Source: Corylus avellana
Lineage: Eukaryota > Streptophyta > Magnoliopsida > Fagales > Betulaceae
NCBI RefSeq assembly: GCF_901000735.1
Contig: NC_081541.1
Span: 20,745,841 to 20,809,840 of the forward strand
Direction of reading: 5' to 3'
DNA length: 64,000 bases
Part shown: positions 25,682 to 35,757 of the stretch, piece by piece
How the letters are laid out: every line of letters begins with the position of its first letter
Numbering within the stretch: the stretch's first letter is position 1
The notes under the pieces: generated by a model
The model's database searches: none
What the model saw: the letters and a program-made list of their open reading frames with translations, nothing else
What the model was told of the DNA's origin: nothing
Translations under genes and position numbers: made by a program

Positions 25682-25975
25682 GAGGAAGAGCTACCATTTG
25701 TGGGGGAATGGGTTCCGGCCGGAGCTAATGGAAGGAAGTGGAGGTGGTCATTGACGGCGGTGACGGTGGGGAGAGGAGAGGACGCACGATGCTCGTGGGG
25801 AGTGAATATGGGTTGGGGAAGAAAAAGGGGGAAAGGAAAGGGTTTGGGGTCGGTCGGCGGCAGTGACGATGGGGAGAGGAGATCACGGCGTTGGTTTCAG
25901 TGGGGATCACGGCGCCAGTGCCAATGGAGAGAGAATCTGGGTGGAGGGAGAATGGGGTGGAGCGAAATGGTCGGG
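25682..25975 (-). repeat. Right terminal inverted repeat of the MULE region
   Basis: G-rich on the plus strand and the inverted counterpart of 12837-13141. Its outer edge (…aaatggtcggg, ending 25975) directly abuts a 147-bp piece of PPR gene in antisense, with no spacer. Confidence 0.8.
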
Positions 25976-26122
25976 TTACAAAGACCATCAATAAGTGCTC
26001 TATAAACTGCAACATTAGGTAGCATACCAATGTCATTCATGCAATGAAAATACTTAATTGCCTCTTCAACCAATCAGTTCTTACACAAACCATCAATTAA
26101 TGCAGAATAAGTAACAATATTG
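25976..26122 (-). pseudogene. Antisense 147-bp fragment of the adjacent PPR gene
   Basis: The reverse complement aligns without gaps to 28547-28693 of the PPR gene; I count about 6 mismatches in 147 bases by eye. It covers residues about 577-625 of that protein, roughly one and a half PPR repeats. Both ends of the match are sharp: one at the MULE inverted-repeat edge, the other where homology stops at 26123. It has no start or stop of its own and is not a gene. It could be a piece captured by the MULE or the scar of a local rearrangement. Confidence 0.9.
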
Positions 26123-26678
26123 TGGTGATTAAAATTCAAAGAGTATGTTTTGAATTACATTTGAGAGTTTAAAAAATACTTTTAATACTTACAAAGCCGT
26201 GTTATTTAAAAGTTGACATGTATGGTAAAAAAATTTCAAAAGCTTTTTTTTTTTTTTTTTTTTTTGATTTTTTACTTTAAAAAAAAAAAAAAAAAACAAA
26301 AAATTTTTTTTTTACTAAAAGCTTTATTTTTCAAACACAATCCCACACATGCTCTAAAGAGCACACTTTTTTAAGCTTTTGTCAAAAGTACATTTTGGCC
26401 ATTTTTTTTTATCTTTAAAAATGCTTTCAAATTTCTTTTACTAAACGTTTACTTTTTTCTTCAAACAAATTTTTTTTGAATGTTAAACGTCTTTTTAGGC
26501 TTCTCAAAGACAACCAAATAAGCTCTAAATCTTCACTTTTCATGAATCGATGAAAAAGGAGTAGTGGGTGGGCTTGGAGTTATGGCCCGTTTGAATGTTT
26601 ACACTTGCGGACTTGCGGCTCCTGTGCCGCAGCATCACATATTTAAAAGCCGAAAACCTCAACAGCTTTTCTACTCAT
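26123..26678. other. Upstream region of the PPR gene, low complexity
   Basis: Long T and A runs (26246-26264, 26279-26297) and repeated 'cttttt' words dominate to about 26530. The last 150 bp before the telo-box look like ordinary promoter sequence. No TATA box is obvious, which is common for plant PPR genes. Confidence 0.4.
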
Positions 26679-26690
26679 AAACCCTAAACC
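26679..26690 (+). promoter_or_regulatory. Telo-box in the PPR gene leader/promoter
   Basis: AAACCCTAAACC contains the plant telo-box (AAACCCTAA), a motif common near the start sites of translation-related and growth-linked plant genes. It lies about 130 bp upstream of the start codon, where a short 5' leader would begin. Functional use is inferred. Confidence 0.45.
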
Positions 26691-26816
26691 ATCACCATTT
26701 CCATCTTCCTTGAAAACTCAAGAGAAAAGATATGAACACCTATTGTTCACCCAAAACCCAGAAAAAATGGATCTAATTGACGGAGTTATTATCAGTCATC
26801 TCATTTCCTACCAAAG

Positions 26817-29111
26817 ATGCTCGTTTTCCTTCGCAGTCTCTTCCACGCTGGTCGCAGAGCCTCTCACCGTGTAAGCCCTTTCTCTCCCAACCCTCCAAGC
26901 CCCACTGACCCATTTTTCAATGCTTTTCCTGTTTCATCATCATATGCTTCTTCGCTTTCTTGCCCTTTAATTTGGTTCACCGGCTTCCTTTTCATAATCA
27001 GATACCCTTTTGTCTCCATATCAGGCTCCAATAGTTTTTTTGATGATTTAAGTAAAGAATCAATGCGTAATATTATTCAACTAGAGCAGTGGGAAGATTA
27101 TAGGATTGTTAGTTTGCTTGATTTGGCGCTGGCGCCGATATGGGTGTCTAAGGTTTTGGTGGAATTAAAAGGGGATCCTAGGTTAGCTTTGAGGTTCTTC
27201 AAATGGGCCAGAACCCGAAGCGGGTTTCGCCACACCACGGAATCTTATTGTGTCTTGATTCATATATTGTTTTATGCGAGAATGTACTTTGATGCAAATG
27301 ATATTTTGAGAGAGCTGGTTTTGTTGAGGTGGGTTTTGCCGGGTTGCCATGTGTTTGACGTGTTGTGGTCCACAAGGAATGTTTGTGTTCCGGGGTTTGG
27401 AGTGTTTGACGCTTTGTTTAGTGTTTTGGTTGAGGTGGGAATGCTCGAGGAAGCAAGCCAGTGTTTTTTGAGGATGAGGAAATATAGGGTTTTTCCGAAA
27501 GCACGGTCTTGTAATATGTTTTTGCATAGTCTTTCAAAGTCAGGGAAGGGGGAATTATCGAGGAATTTTTTTAAGGATATGGTTGGGGCTGGGATTTCAC
27601 CTTCAGTTTTCACATATAATATAATGATTGATTATTTGTGCAAAGTAGGAGATTTGGGAGCAGCTAGAAGCTTGTTTGAACAAATGAAGCGCATTAGCGT
27701 TATGCCAGATATTGTCACGTATAATTGTCTTATTGATGGGTATGGAAAGGTTGGATTATTAGATGAATCGGTTTCTATATTTGAAGAAATGAAGTCTGCA
27801 GGTTGTGAACCTGATGTAATAACGTATAACGCTTTAATTAATTCTTTTTGTAAATTTGAAAGAATGCCTCAAGCATTTGAGTTTCTACATGAGATGAAGA
27901 TCAATGGGTTGAAACCAAATGTTGTAACTTATAGCACATTAATTGATGCTTTTTGTAAGGAAGGGATGAGGCAAGAGGCGATTAAATTTTTTGTGGACAT
28001 GAGACGAGTTGGTCTTTTACCCAATGAATTTACTTACACTTCTTTGATAGATGCAAATTGTAAATTAGGTCATCTAAATGATGCTTTGAAGCTGGCTAAT
28101 GAAATGTTGTGGGCAGGAGTTAAATTGAACATTGTTACCTACACAGCTTTACTGGATGGCCTTTGTGAAGATGGGAGGATAAAGGAAGCAGAAGAAGTTT
28201 TTAGGACAATGCTGAAGGCTGGAATAATTCCTAACCAGCAAACTTATACTGCCCTTGTTCATGGGTATACTAAGGCTAAGAAAATAGAGAATGCTATGGA
28301 AATTTTGAAGGAAATGAAGGAGAAAAGCATCAAAGTGGATATTATGCTGTATGGGACCATCATTTGGTGTCTGTGCAGCCAAAATAAGTTTGAAGAATCT
28401 GAACTTGTAATCAATGAAATGAACTGTCATGGTGTAAGTGCGAATCATTTTATATACACAACACTTTTGGATGCTTACTTCAAGGCAGGGAAAACTGCAG
28501 AGGCACTCAATCTGCTACAAAAAATGCAGGACTTGGATATTGAGGTCAATATTGTTACTTATTGTGCACTAATTGATGGTTTGTGTAAGAACGGATTGGT
28601 TGAAGAGGCAATTAAGTATTTTCATTGCATGAATGACATTGGTATCCAACCTAATGTTGCAGTTTATACAGCACTTATTGATGGTCTTTGTAAAAATAAT
28701 AGCATTGAAGCAGCCAAGAAGCTGTTTGATGAAATGCTGTACAAGGGTATGATTCCAGATAAAAATGCTTACACCGCTTTAATTGATGGGAACTTGAAGC
28801 ACGGAAATCTTCAGGAAGCTTTGGACCTGCGAGACAGAATGATTAATATGGGTATGGAGCTTGATCTGCCTGCCTATACTTCCTTGATTTGGGGATTTTC
28901 TCAATGTGGTCAGTTGCAACTTGCAAAAGAGCTTCTTGATGAGATGATTGGGAAGGGTATCCTTCCTGATGAGATTCTTTGTATTTGTCTATTGAGGAAG
29001 TATTATGAACTGGGAAATATGAATGAAGCCATTGAATTGCAAAATGAAATGGTGAAAAGGGGTCTAATTGCTGGCAGTCGTGATTGTGCAGTTCCTAATT
29101 TGCAAACTTGA
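26817..29111 (+). CDS. P-class pentatricopeptide repeat protein, At2g02150-like
   Basis: A single uninterrupted exon encodes 764 residues, close to the length I recall for Arabidopsis At2g02150. Shared stretches from memory include ALAPIW, STRNVCVPGFGVFDALFSVL and VFTYNIMID. From about residue 193 to 752 there are sixteen consecutive 35-residue repeats (pattern VVTYSTLIDAFCKEG, each ending near a (P/K)(D/N) pair). No E or DYW extension follows, so it is P-class. The N-terminus (MLVFLRSLFHAGRRASHRVS) is Arg/Ser-rich with no acidic residue, fitting an organelle transit peptide, more likely mitochondrial. PPR proteins bind organelle RNA one base per repeat; the target of this one is unknown. The chosen ATG is the first in frame. 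An antisense copy of residues 577-625 lies 0.7 kb upstream. Confidence 0.95.
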   Translation: MLVFLRSLFHAGRRASHRVSPFSPNPPSPTDPFFNAFPVSSSYASSLSCPLIWFTGFLFIIRYPFVSISGSNSFFDDLSKESMRNIIQLEQWEDYRIVSLLDLALAPIWVSKVLVELKGDPRLALRFFKWARTRSGFRHTTESYCVLIHILFYARMYFDANDILRELVLLRWVLPGCHVFDVLWSTRNVCVPGFGVFDALFSVLVEVGMLEEASQCFLRMRKYRVFPKARSCNMFLHSLSKSGKGELSRNFFKDMVGAGISPSVFTYNIMIDYLCKVGDLGAARSLFEQMKRISVMPDIVTYNCLIDGYGKVGLLDESVSIFEEMKSAGCEPDVITYNALINSFCKFERMPQAFEFLHEMKINGLKPNVVTYSTLIDAFCKEGMRQEAIKFFVDMRRVGLLPNEFTYTSLIDANCKLGHLNDALKLANEMLWAGVKLNIVTYTALLDGLCEDGRIKEAEEVFRTMLKAGIIPNQQTYTALVHGYTKAKKIENAMEILKEMKEKSIKVDIMLYGTIIWCLCSQNKFEESELVINEMNCHGVSANHFIYTTLLDAYFKAGKTAEALNLLQKMQDLDIEVNIVTYCALIDGLCKNGLVEEAIKYFHCMNDIGIQPNVAVYTALIDGLCKNNSIEAAKKLFDEMLYKGMIPDKNAYTALIDGNLKHGNLQEALDLRDRMINMGMELDLPAYTSLIWGFSQCGQLQLAKELLDEMIGKGILPDEILCICLLRKYYELGNMNEAIELQNEMVKRGLIAGSRDCAVPNLQT

Positions 29112-30264
29112 GAGATAATAATGTTTCACCATCCTTACTTTGATGGGGCTTCGTAAAAAAATTGAATCGGAAGCACATGATGGTTTTCCTTTTCCTAAAT
29201 GGAGGTATAAGAACCCAAGGGATACAAAGTTCCTCATGGGCGTCTGACTGTATGGAATGACATTGCCAAGTTGTGTTTTGACGGTTTTTGATGAAATAGG
29301 CTGTTGCTGATACTCGATGTGTATCACATCTAAAGATCTTTTTGTGGTCTCATCATGCAAATTTGTCCACTGGATGCGATTTTAGTCTGATGTTCTCATG
29401 CGATCTTCAGCAGAAAACCCAGATTATTTACGTCTGGTTTAATTACCTTAAACTTTCTGTCAAGGTGAGTGATTACCTTTTTCTGATCATTAAAAAAAAA
29501 AATAGAGTAACAAGCATCATAGGACATGGCTAAAATTTATAGTAATCAATAGTTTTGTAAATGCATCTAAACCAAAATTGATAGCCATAAATCTTTCCTA
29601 CATTTTCTTTTAAACTCTTTTAAGAATCTGGACATACTTTCATCAATTATGTGTAACAGCTGGGTGGTTCCTGAGTTGGAAGAAAGATATGTCTGGGCTC
29701 AAGGTTCAGCACAAAAGTGAAAGTGAAAGCAATATGCATCCGAGGATGTAAACAATATTAGTTGAGTTGGTTGTTGCTCTGATTGCTTGGACAAGCAAGG
29801 TGCAGTATTGATTTACAGAAATCCTACCAGTTTTTTTATATAGCTTAGGCTCTTATTTCATACTTGCTTGGTAAAGTCCACTATAATCATCATAATGCTG
29901 TAATGTTGTTGTACAGCATGACATTTGAGCCACCTTTGAGCACCTAATTTTGTTTCATAGGTGAGCAATGTCGATGGCCTAGATTTAGCTGCCCAATTGC
30001 ATGACCAATAAGGATCAACCATGTAGAGAAAAGGTAAGCTATGGAATTCACCTTCTTTTTTTTTCTTTTTTCTTTTTAGAATTTAGTAGGTCAGGTTGGT
30101 GCCACTTTGGCAACAAAGAGAAGAAAATAAAAGAATTTAAGAATTTAGTTTGGATAAGCAAATAAAATAACTCTTAAGAATAAAAAGGAAATAAAATATT
30201 TATCTTTTGGAGGCATAAAAATTGCTTGATATCCACTCAAATAAAGACTTGGAGGTGCTAGGGA
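29112..30264. other. PPR gene 3' region
   Basis: No coding frame beyond the PPR stop. Exon-like bits with splice-like borders suggest a spliced 3' untranslated region or a decayed neighbour: 'aacttgaga' after the stop, donor-like 'aaggtgagtg' near 29463, and acceptor-like 'tcataggtgagc' near 29956. The block 29891-30112 is repeated at 32451-32672. Confidence 0.4.
29891..30112 (+). repeat. Duplicated exon-like block, copy A
   Basis: About 220 bp matching 32451-32672 in direct orientation. Shared runs are 'gagcacc(t/c)aattttgtttcata', 'gatctagctgcccaat' with small changes, and the region after 'ttgagttcac'. Between the copies lies a hAT element that inserted later. No protein frame is conserved between the copies. 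Confidence 0.65.
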
Positions 30265-30272
30265 AGACCAAT

Positions 30273-31653
30273 CAGGGGCGGATGTACGTTGATGAGTATT
30301 CGTCCCCCCAAAAGTTTTCAGAAATTTTATATTAGCATGTGAAATTTTATATATATCCCCAAATTTCGAAATTTGTCCCCCTAAATTACTGAAGATGTCC
30401 CCCCAAAACTCTCTCACCAAAAAATTCTTCAACAAATTGTCCCAGCAAAATTTTTTTTATTCTTTTTATCTTCAGCACTCTCTCTCTCACTGAAAATTTC
30501 TTAAATTGTCCCCAAAATAATTTTTTATTCCTTTTGAGCAGCTTTGGCTGCACTCGAAGACGATGAATCCCCATTTTCATCAAAACAGGAAGGAAAGTCT
30601 ACCTCAAATCACTGAAGGTGAATTCAAGCACCCATCACCCAAATGCTTCAAAATCAGCTTCTCAGCGCATCAACTTGATCTGGGTGTCTGGCTTTTGAAG
30701 CCCGCACTTGAATATGAGCAAGAGAGAGAGAGAAGACTCAAATTTGCTTCACTGGCAAAGTCCCTGCCAAGTCCAAGATGACTCGAAAGAAAAATAGGCT
30801 TAGAAATAATAAAGAAAGAAGAGGAAGAATGGGTAATAAAGAGAGAGAGACAGCAGCTTGCTAAGTCACATGGTGGGGAAAAACGAAGAAATGACAATTA
30901 CTGGGTATTTGCTGGATTTGGGTATTTCCAGATTCACGCATGGAGAGAGAGAGCCCTCGCCGGAGTGGATTTGGCTTGTCTCAAACTCTCATATTTTCTT
31001 TTTTCTTCTAGATAATTTTCACGCCTTTTTTTTTTTTTTTTGTGAATAATTTTCACAGCTTAGTTGTTAAAGATTAAAATTAACATTTTGACTTATCTAA
31101 TTTGAGATTTCATAGGATTAAAATTTGGGTTATCTTAATTATTGCAGGCTGTAGCATTGTTTTGGCTTGTCTCATACTCTCATGCTCAGCATTATTGTAG
31201 TTGGGAGCCTACGGCATTTTGTTAGGAGAAACAATTCATGCTCAAAGGTACAATTTTTCTTGAATCATATAGATTGTGCTTAGTTTATATTACTAATAAT
31301 TTATGCTAATGTGTGTTTGTAATGTCATAAGATTAAGATTTTGAATGAGTATTTACTGTATTTTGATGTTATACAAGTTTTGTTTTTAGCTTTCATTGTT
31401 GGTTAATTTGATGGGTTTTAATTCTTTAATTTATTTATCATTCTTTCACTTGTTAGTGGTAATAAAAATTATAATAAAATTCTAACAAAAATGACTTGTG
31501 ATTTACTATGAAATTATATAAGTTCAGTAGGTGCTACTATGTTCACACTTAGGTAAGATAGTCACAATTGATAGCTTCGGCCTACCATTTTAATTAGAAG
31601 AAAAAAAAAAAAACAAATCGTCCACCAAACACAAAATCCTGGTTCCGCCTCTG
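30273..31653. mobile_element. Nonautonomous hAT element with perfect 8-bp target duplication
   Basis: It begins CAGGGGCGGA and ends TCCGCCTCTG (imperfect inverted ends). It is flanked on both sides by AGACCAAT (30265-30272 and 31654-31661). The 1381-bp body has no transposase. A 72-codon frame at 30563-30781 starts with ATG but matches nothing I recognise; it may be a captured exon. A polypyrimidine and 'agagagag' patches occur inside. Confidence 0.85.
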
Positions 31654-31661
31654 AGACCAAT

Positions 31662-33330
31662 GCCACTTTCGTTCCTCAGCTGCTCTATTGCGTCTTGGGT
31701 TCTTTCAAGATGCTATGTGTTAAGTCCAGCAATATCTTTGGCAACGCTGGCACTTTTTCTGGTAGCAAATCAGGGGTAGCTGCAAGAATTGGCTGGTCTC
31801 ACACTCATACAATCACATAGTTGACATATCCATTTGGGCTTTGCTTGGCTTTTCAATGAAGTAATGGGATGATCATTGGCTCTGTGCTTGTGTGTGTTTT
31901 CTTCTTTGATAATTACTGAACCTGCATACATCTGCCACTATAGATGCTTTTCCTATAAAATCTAGATTTTGAGACCTGTTATGGTCATTTTTTCTTTATA
32001 GTTTTCTGGTGACATGTTGGGCCATATCTCTTTGTGCTTTTTGCTCTTTTCATCCTTCTTTAGATTAAGAGGTAGGATCTTATTTAAATTATTTCTGTCC
32101 ATGAGTTCTCCATAAAAATATTAGTGTGTGTTTCCGTATCTTCTTTTCTTCTGGATTTTATAGGGTTTCCTTAATTGTTTGATTAGAAACTAGTAGTTAT
32201 GTCAAATGGGCGTTGAAGAGTTTCACTGAACTTTCACAGGTAACCTTTATTTTTTCAGGAGTTGTAGTTAATGGATTCAGATAAGTGACTGCAAAAATAT
32301 AATTTATTTAGTGTTCTGGAATGTCTTATATATTTATCGAGGTTCTTGAGTTTGTTTGTTTTTTTTTTTTTTTTTCGATTTGGTGTCAGAAAATGCACTT
32401 GCTATTTAGCTTATATCTTATTGTTTTTTGGCAAGACCTTTATCAACAGCATAATGTTGTAACGTTGTCATCCTGCAGGACATATATGCCAAGTTTGAGC
32501 ACCCAATTTTGTTTCATATGCGAGCACTGCCGATTGCCTTGATCTAGCTGCCCAATGGCATGACCAGCTAGTTTCAAGCATCTACAGAAACAGTAAGTTA
32601 TTGAGTTCACATTATTGTTTTTTCTTTGTTAAAATTTAGTTGGTCAAATCAGTGCCAGTTTGGCGACATTATTTTATCAATGCTCTCTAATATGATACAA
32701 AAAGTAGATATGTGCATGATGTTATGGTTGGCCTTTTTCAGCTCACAAATTAAGACAGATGAACGAATGAAGTTCATACGAGCGGGTGCCAAGGTCACTG
32801 CCAAAGGAATTTTGTTTACATTTACATGATTCTAGAATTTCAAGTGGCATAACAACATTTTAATTATAGATGTAAAATACTAGTGACCTTGTGTTCTATA
32901 ATTTCTGATATGTTCGGTAATTTTCAGCAACAAATATATTGATGGTAATCTCAAATGCATGTTCTTTTTTGGTGCTAATAATAGCAACCATGTACTCCTG
33001 TACTCCTGATGTGAAGACCAAATGTTTCATTGTATGGTACGCATAATCATTTTGTTTGTTGTATTGCAGAAATAGCGATTTGGTGAGACCGTGGAAAGTG
33101 AGATGAGGAGATTACATGGGTAGAGATCCAAGCTGCTACATCCTCAACACTGATCCACTGCTGCTGTGCTGCTGTGGCTGTTGAAGGAGAATATGGAACA
33201 AAATCTTGACTTGCTGCCGCCTTCATTACAGTGCAAGTTCTTTTTCTGTACCTTCAATACTCTTATTATATCCTTTGAAAACATTTCTACATTCTTGAAA
33301 CTAATTCCATTGAGTAATAATAACAGAGAC
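31662..33330. other. Downstream region, no clear gene
   Basis: Noncoding, apart from the duplicated block at 32451-32672. A splice-acceptor-like 'tattgcag' at 33060-33069 is followed by exon-like sequence to about 33230, possibly the last noncoding exon of a transcript crossing this region. I found no conserved protein frame. Confidence 0.35.
32451..32672 (+). repeat. Duplicated exon-like block, copy B
   Basis: Direct-orientation relative of 29891-30112. It has acceptor-like 'cctgcag' and donor-like 'aacagtaagtt' borders, giving a possible exon of about 110 bp (32481-32592). Confidence 0.6.
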
Positions 33331-33490
33331 ATGCTAAACTTTCAAAAAAAATCTCCAAAATTTGCTTCTCAAATAATGTGTCAAAATTCTATCTAATCAA
33401 TTCTTCTGGAAAATGTGTCATCATATGATAAAATTGCGATACATCATTTGGAAAACAAATTTTGGAGAATTTTTTTGGGAAGTGTAGCAT
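33331..33490. mobile_element. MITE related to the one at 22516-22677
   Basis: It begins atgctaaactttc and ends aagtgtagcat, inverted ends of the same family. The inner 60 bp of each arm pair well ('ctccaaaatttg' with 'caaattttggag'). About 160 bp, noncoding; target duplication unclear. Confidence 0.65.
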
Positions 33491-34371
33491 TCCTCATAAT
33501 AATATTATATTTGAGGCGATAATAAAACAATTGTTGACTCCATTCCTTGTAAATAGTCATATAGGTAATAAAGGAGATCATAACATTAATGTGTATACAT
33601 GCTTATTTTGTTAATAGCTCTTCATCAGTCTTTTGCCATTTTCACAAAAATACTTGCATATACAAAATACTTTGCTGTCTCTTTACAAAATATACAAGGC
33701 TCATCACACGATATTAATTTTATATACGTAAATAGCATTACATTTCAATAAAAATACTTATACATAAAATGGAAGTGTAAGTGTCTCCTTTCTCTTTTTC
33801 TTTTCTTTTGTTCTGAGGCTGCTTAAAACTTTAACCTACTTACTCGGCGTCCTACACCTCAGTCTTCAACCCCTCATTCGGTGTCGTTAACCCTACATCA
33901 TAAAAGATTACCTTAATTATCGACAAAAAAAATCACTGACTATATATCATGAAAATGATTGCACTAACAAGCGGGGTCCTTATCAACCGCTTAAAATTGA
34001 AACCCTAACTTCATCATTTATTAGGTCTCTCTCAAAGTCAAAACCCTAATTCCTTGCTCACCTTTGGTCACCTTAAAACCCCACTAAAGGGAGGGATTCT
34101 AGCCCTCAATTTGAAAACGAAAAGAAAAAAAACAAACACACACACCCCACATGAGATCAGTTTAAGTGAATAAGTAAATCATAGACTCCTCCCTTCTCTC
34201 CCGTATAAAAACTTATCCTTATTTTATCCCAACCCTCTAGGATAGTAGAAAGGAGAACATATCGTGGGAAGGAGTAAATCAAACATATAACACAAGGTGT
34301 TGTACCTAGACAAACCTTTATAGCAATACAGGCTAGGTATTGACATAGGATCAACCCCCAATAAGCTTTAG
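33491..34371. other. Intergenic, no gene seen
   Basis: AT-rich sequence with no frame of recognisable content and no transposon ends that I could pair. Confidence 0.4.
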
Positions 34372-34713
34372 AGTGTGTTTGGGATTGCGATTTCATAAGA
34401 ATAATTTGTGTTTTTAAAATATATCGCAAAACTTAAGGTGTTTGGCATTGCGATTTAAAAAGCACTTAATTTAAAATAGGAAAAAAATTTGCAATTTTTA
34501 TAAGCAAGCTAGGAGGTGTTTATTTAAAAAAGCGCGAATTTAAACCAAAATTGCGATTTTGCATAACAAATATTTGAATTTTTTTAACATATTTTACCAA
34601 ATGCCTTTGCGATTTTAAAAAGTAGTGATTTCAAAAAAAAATTAAAAATTAAAAATTAAAAAACAATTTTTAAAATCGCACTTATTGAAACTGCAATCCC
34701 AAATGGAACACTT
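34372..34713. mobile_element. MITE with GTGTTTGGGATTGCGATT-type ends
   Basis: The left end agtgtgtttgggattgcg pairs with the right end ctgcaatcccaaatggaac. 'Ttgcgattt' words recur inside in both orientations. About 340 bp, noncoding and foldable. The superfamily is not fixed because the target duplication is ambiguous. Confidence 0.6.
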
Positions 34714-34800
34714 TGGCCATTGAAGGCTAGGAACTGTCATGCTCGCTTTCAAACACGTACCCGGTTCCACTTGCAAATAAGAGGAGAGAATATCTTCAAT

Positions 34801-35757
34801 GTGGTCGGTGCACAAAACCCTATTTTGTGCACACCATTTAGCAATTGACACATCAGCTTATTACATAAACTTAAAATGAGAACAAAATACCAAAATAATT
34901 TCTATTCTCACAGTTAAAAAAAAAAAAAATTAGAAGTGGCAGCCTTGGAGGAGCATCAGCCCATGGGAGTGGCGGGTCATGGCCAGACCCACGGGTCTAA
35001 CCGTTTCTCCGACACCGGAGTTTCTTTTTTCAGCCTTTAGGGTGATAAAATCCTTAAAGGGTTCACTTTCTACTTCTACCTTTTAGTTTTGAATCCAAAA
35101 ACGAGTTTTGAAGCATTAGAATCCGGTTTTGAGGTGGGTCACGATGGTTTCAGGCAGGTTTTGAGGTGGGTCATGGCGAGATCCATGACGAAGACCCAAC
35201 AGCTGCTGCTGGAGTTGCCTCACGATCCACCGCTGTCAAGGACCCAAGCCACCCTATTAAACCTCCAAACCAGACTGCAACGCTGCCAGTCTCCACGCTT
35301 GCAAAGCCACCGATCCTTGGACAACCGGAGCCCTAGCCACGCTACATCGCCGATCGTCGACCCGCAACATCGTCGGACCTCAAGACCCACGGCATCGCGA
35401 ATCTCCAACAAGCCATAGCATCACCGGCCACCCAATGGCCTGGGGTGGCCCCGCGGTCCACCCTACACGGCGCCACCCAGATCTGGCCAGGGGTTGGCCG
35501 CGCGCCGCCCCAAAAGACCGCCGGATCTCTCTCCCTCTCTCTCCGTCAGGGGTGGCTAGCGCCACCCCACGTGGTTGACGGAGGTGATCTGAGGCGGCAA
35601 CGTTGGCGGCAAACAAAGGCGAGTGGTGGTTCAAATGGTTGTGAGAGAAATAATCTAGTGTTTTGCTCATATATATTTTTCTTGCAATTTTCTTTCAATA
35701 ATGATGTGTCAAACTCTGAGTGGATTGCACAAAATCCTTGTTTTGTGCAATGACCAC
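34801..35757. mobile_element. TIR transposon of about 0.96 kb with a GC-rich interior
   Basis: The ends GTGGTCGGTGCACAAAACC and the reverse complement of 'ttttgtgcaatgaccac' pair over about 60 bp ('gcacaaaa…', 'gacacatca' with 'tgatgtgtc'). The interior (35090-35640) is much richer in GC than its surroundings and contains open frames on both strands, as seen when such elements carry host sequence, but I recognise no protein. The target duplication is not clear. Mutator-like by style only. Confidence 0.6.

Larger units (their letters stand above)
12837..25975. mobile_element. Large palindromic Mutator-like (MULE) region with long inverted ends
   Basis: The left end (12837-13141) and the right end (25682-25975) are inverted copies over about 300 bp, both beginning CCCGA(T/C)CATTT when read inward. 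Between them lie a broken FAR1/FHY3-like transposase gene on the minus strand (19655-23430) and an inverted partial copy of its 3' end on the plus strand (14880-16315). Long terminal inverted repeats with this transposase class are Mutator-like. No matching 9-bp target duplication is seen at these ends, so this may be two head-on copies that fused and lost their inner ends, not one element. Other insertions (16405-16780, 22516-22677) sit inside. Confidence 0.65.

Noticed and set aside
27183..28448. Antisense open frames inside the PPR gene
   Set aside because: They are shadows of a long coding exon on the other strand and have no domain of their own.
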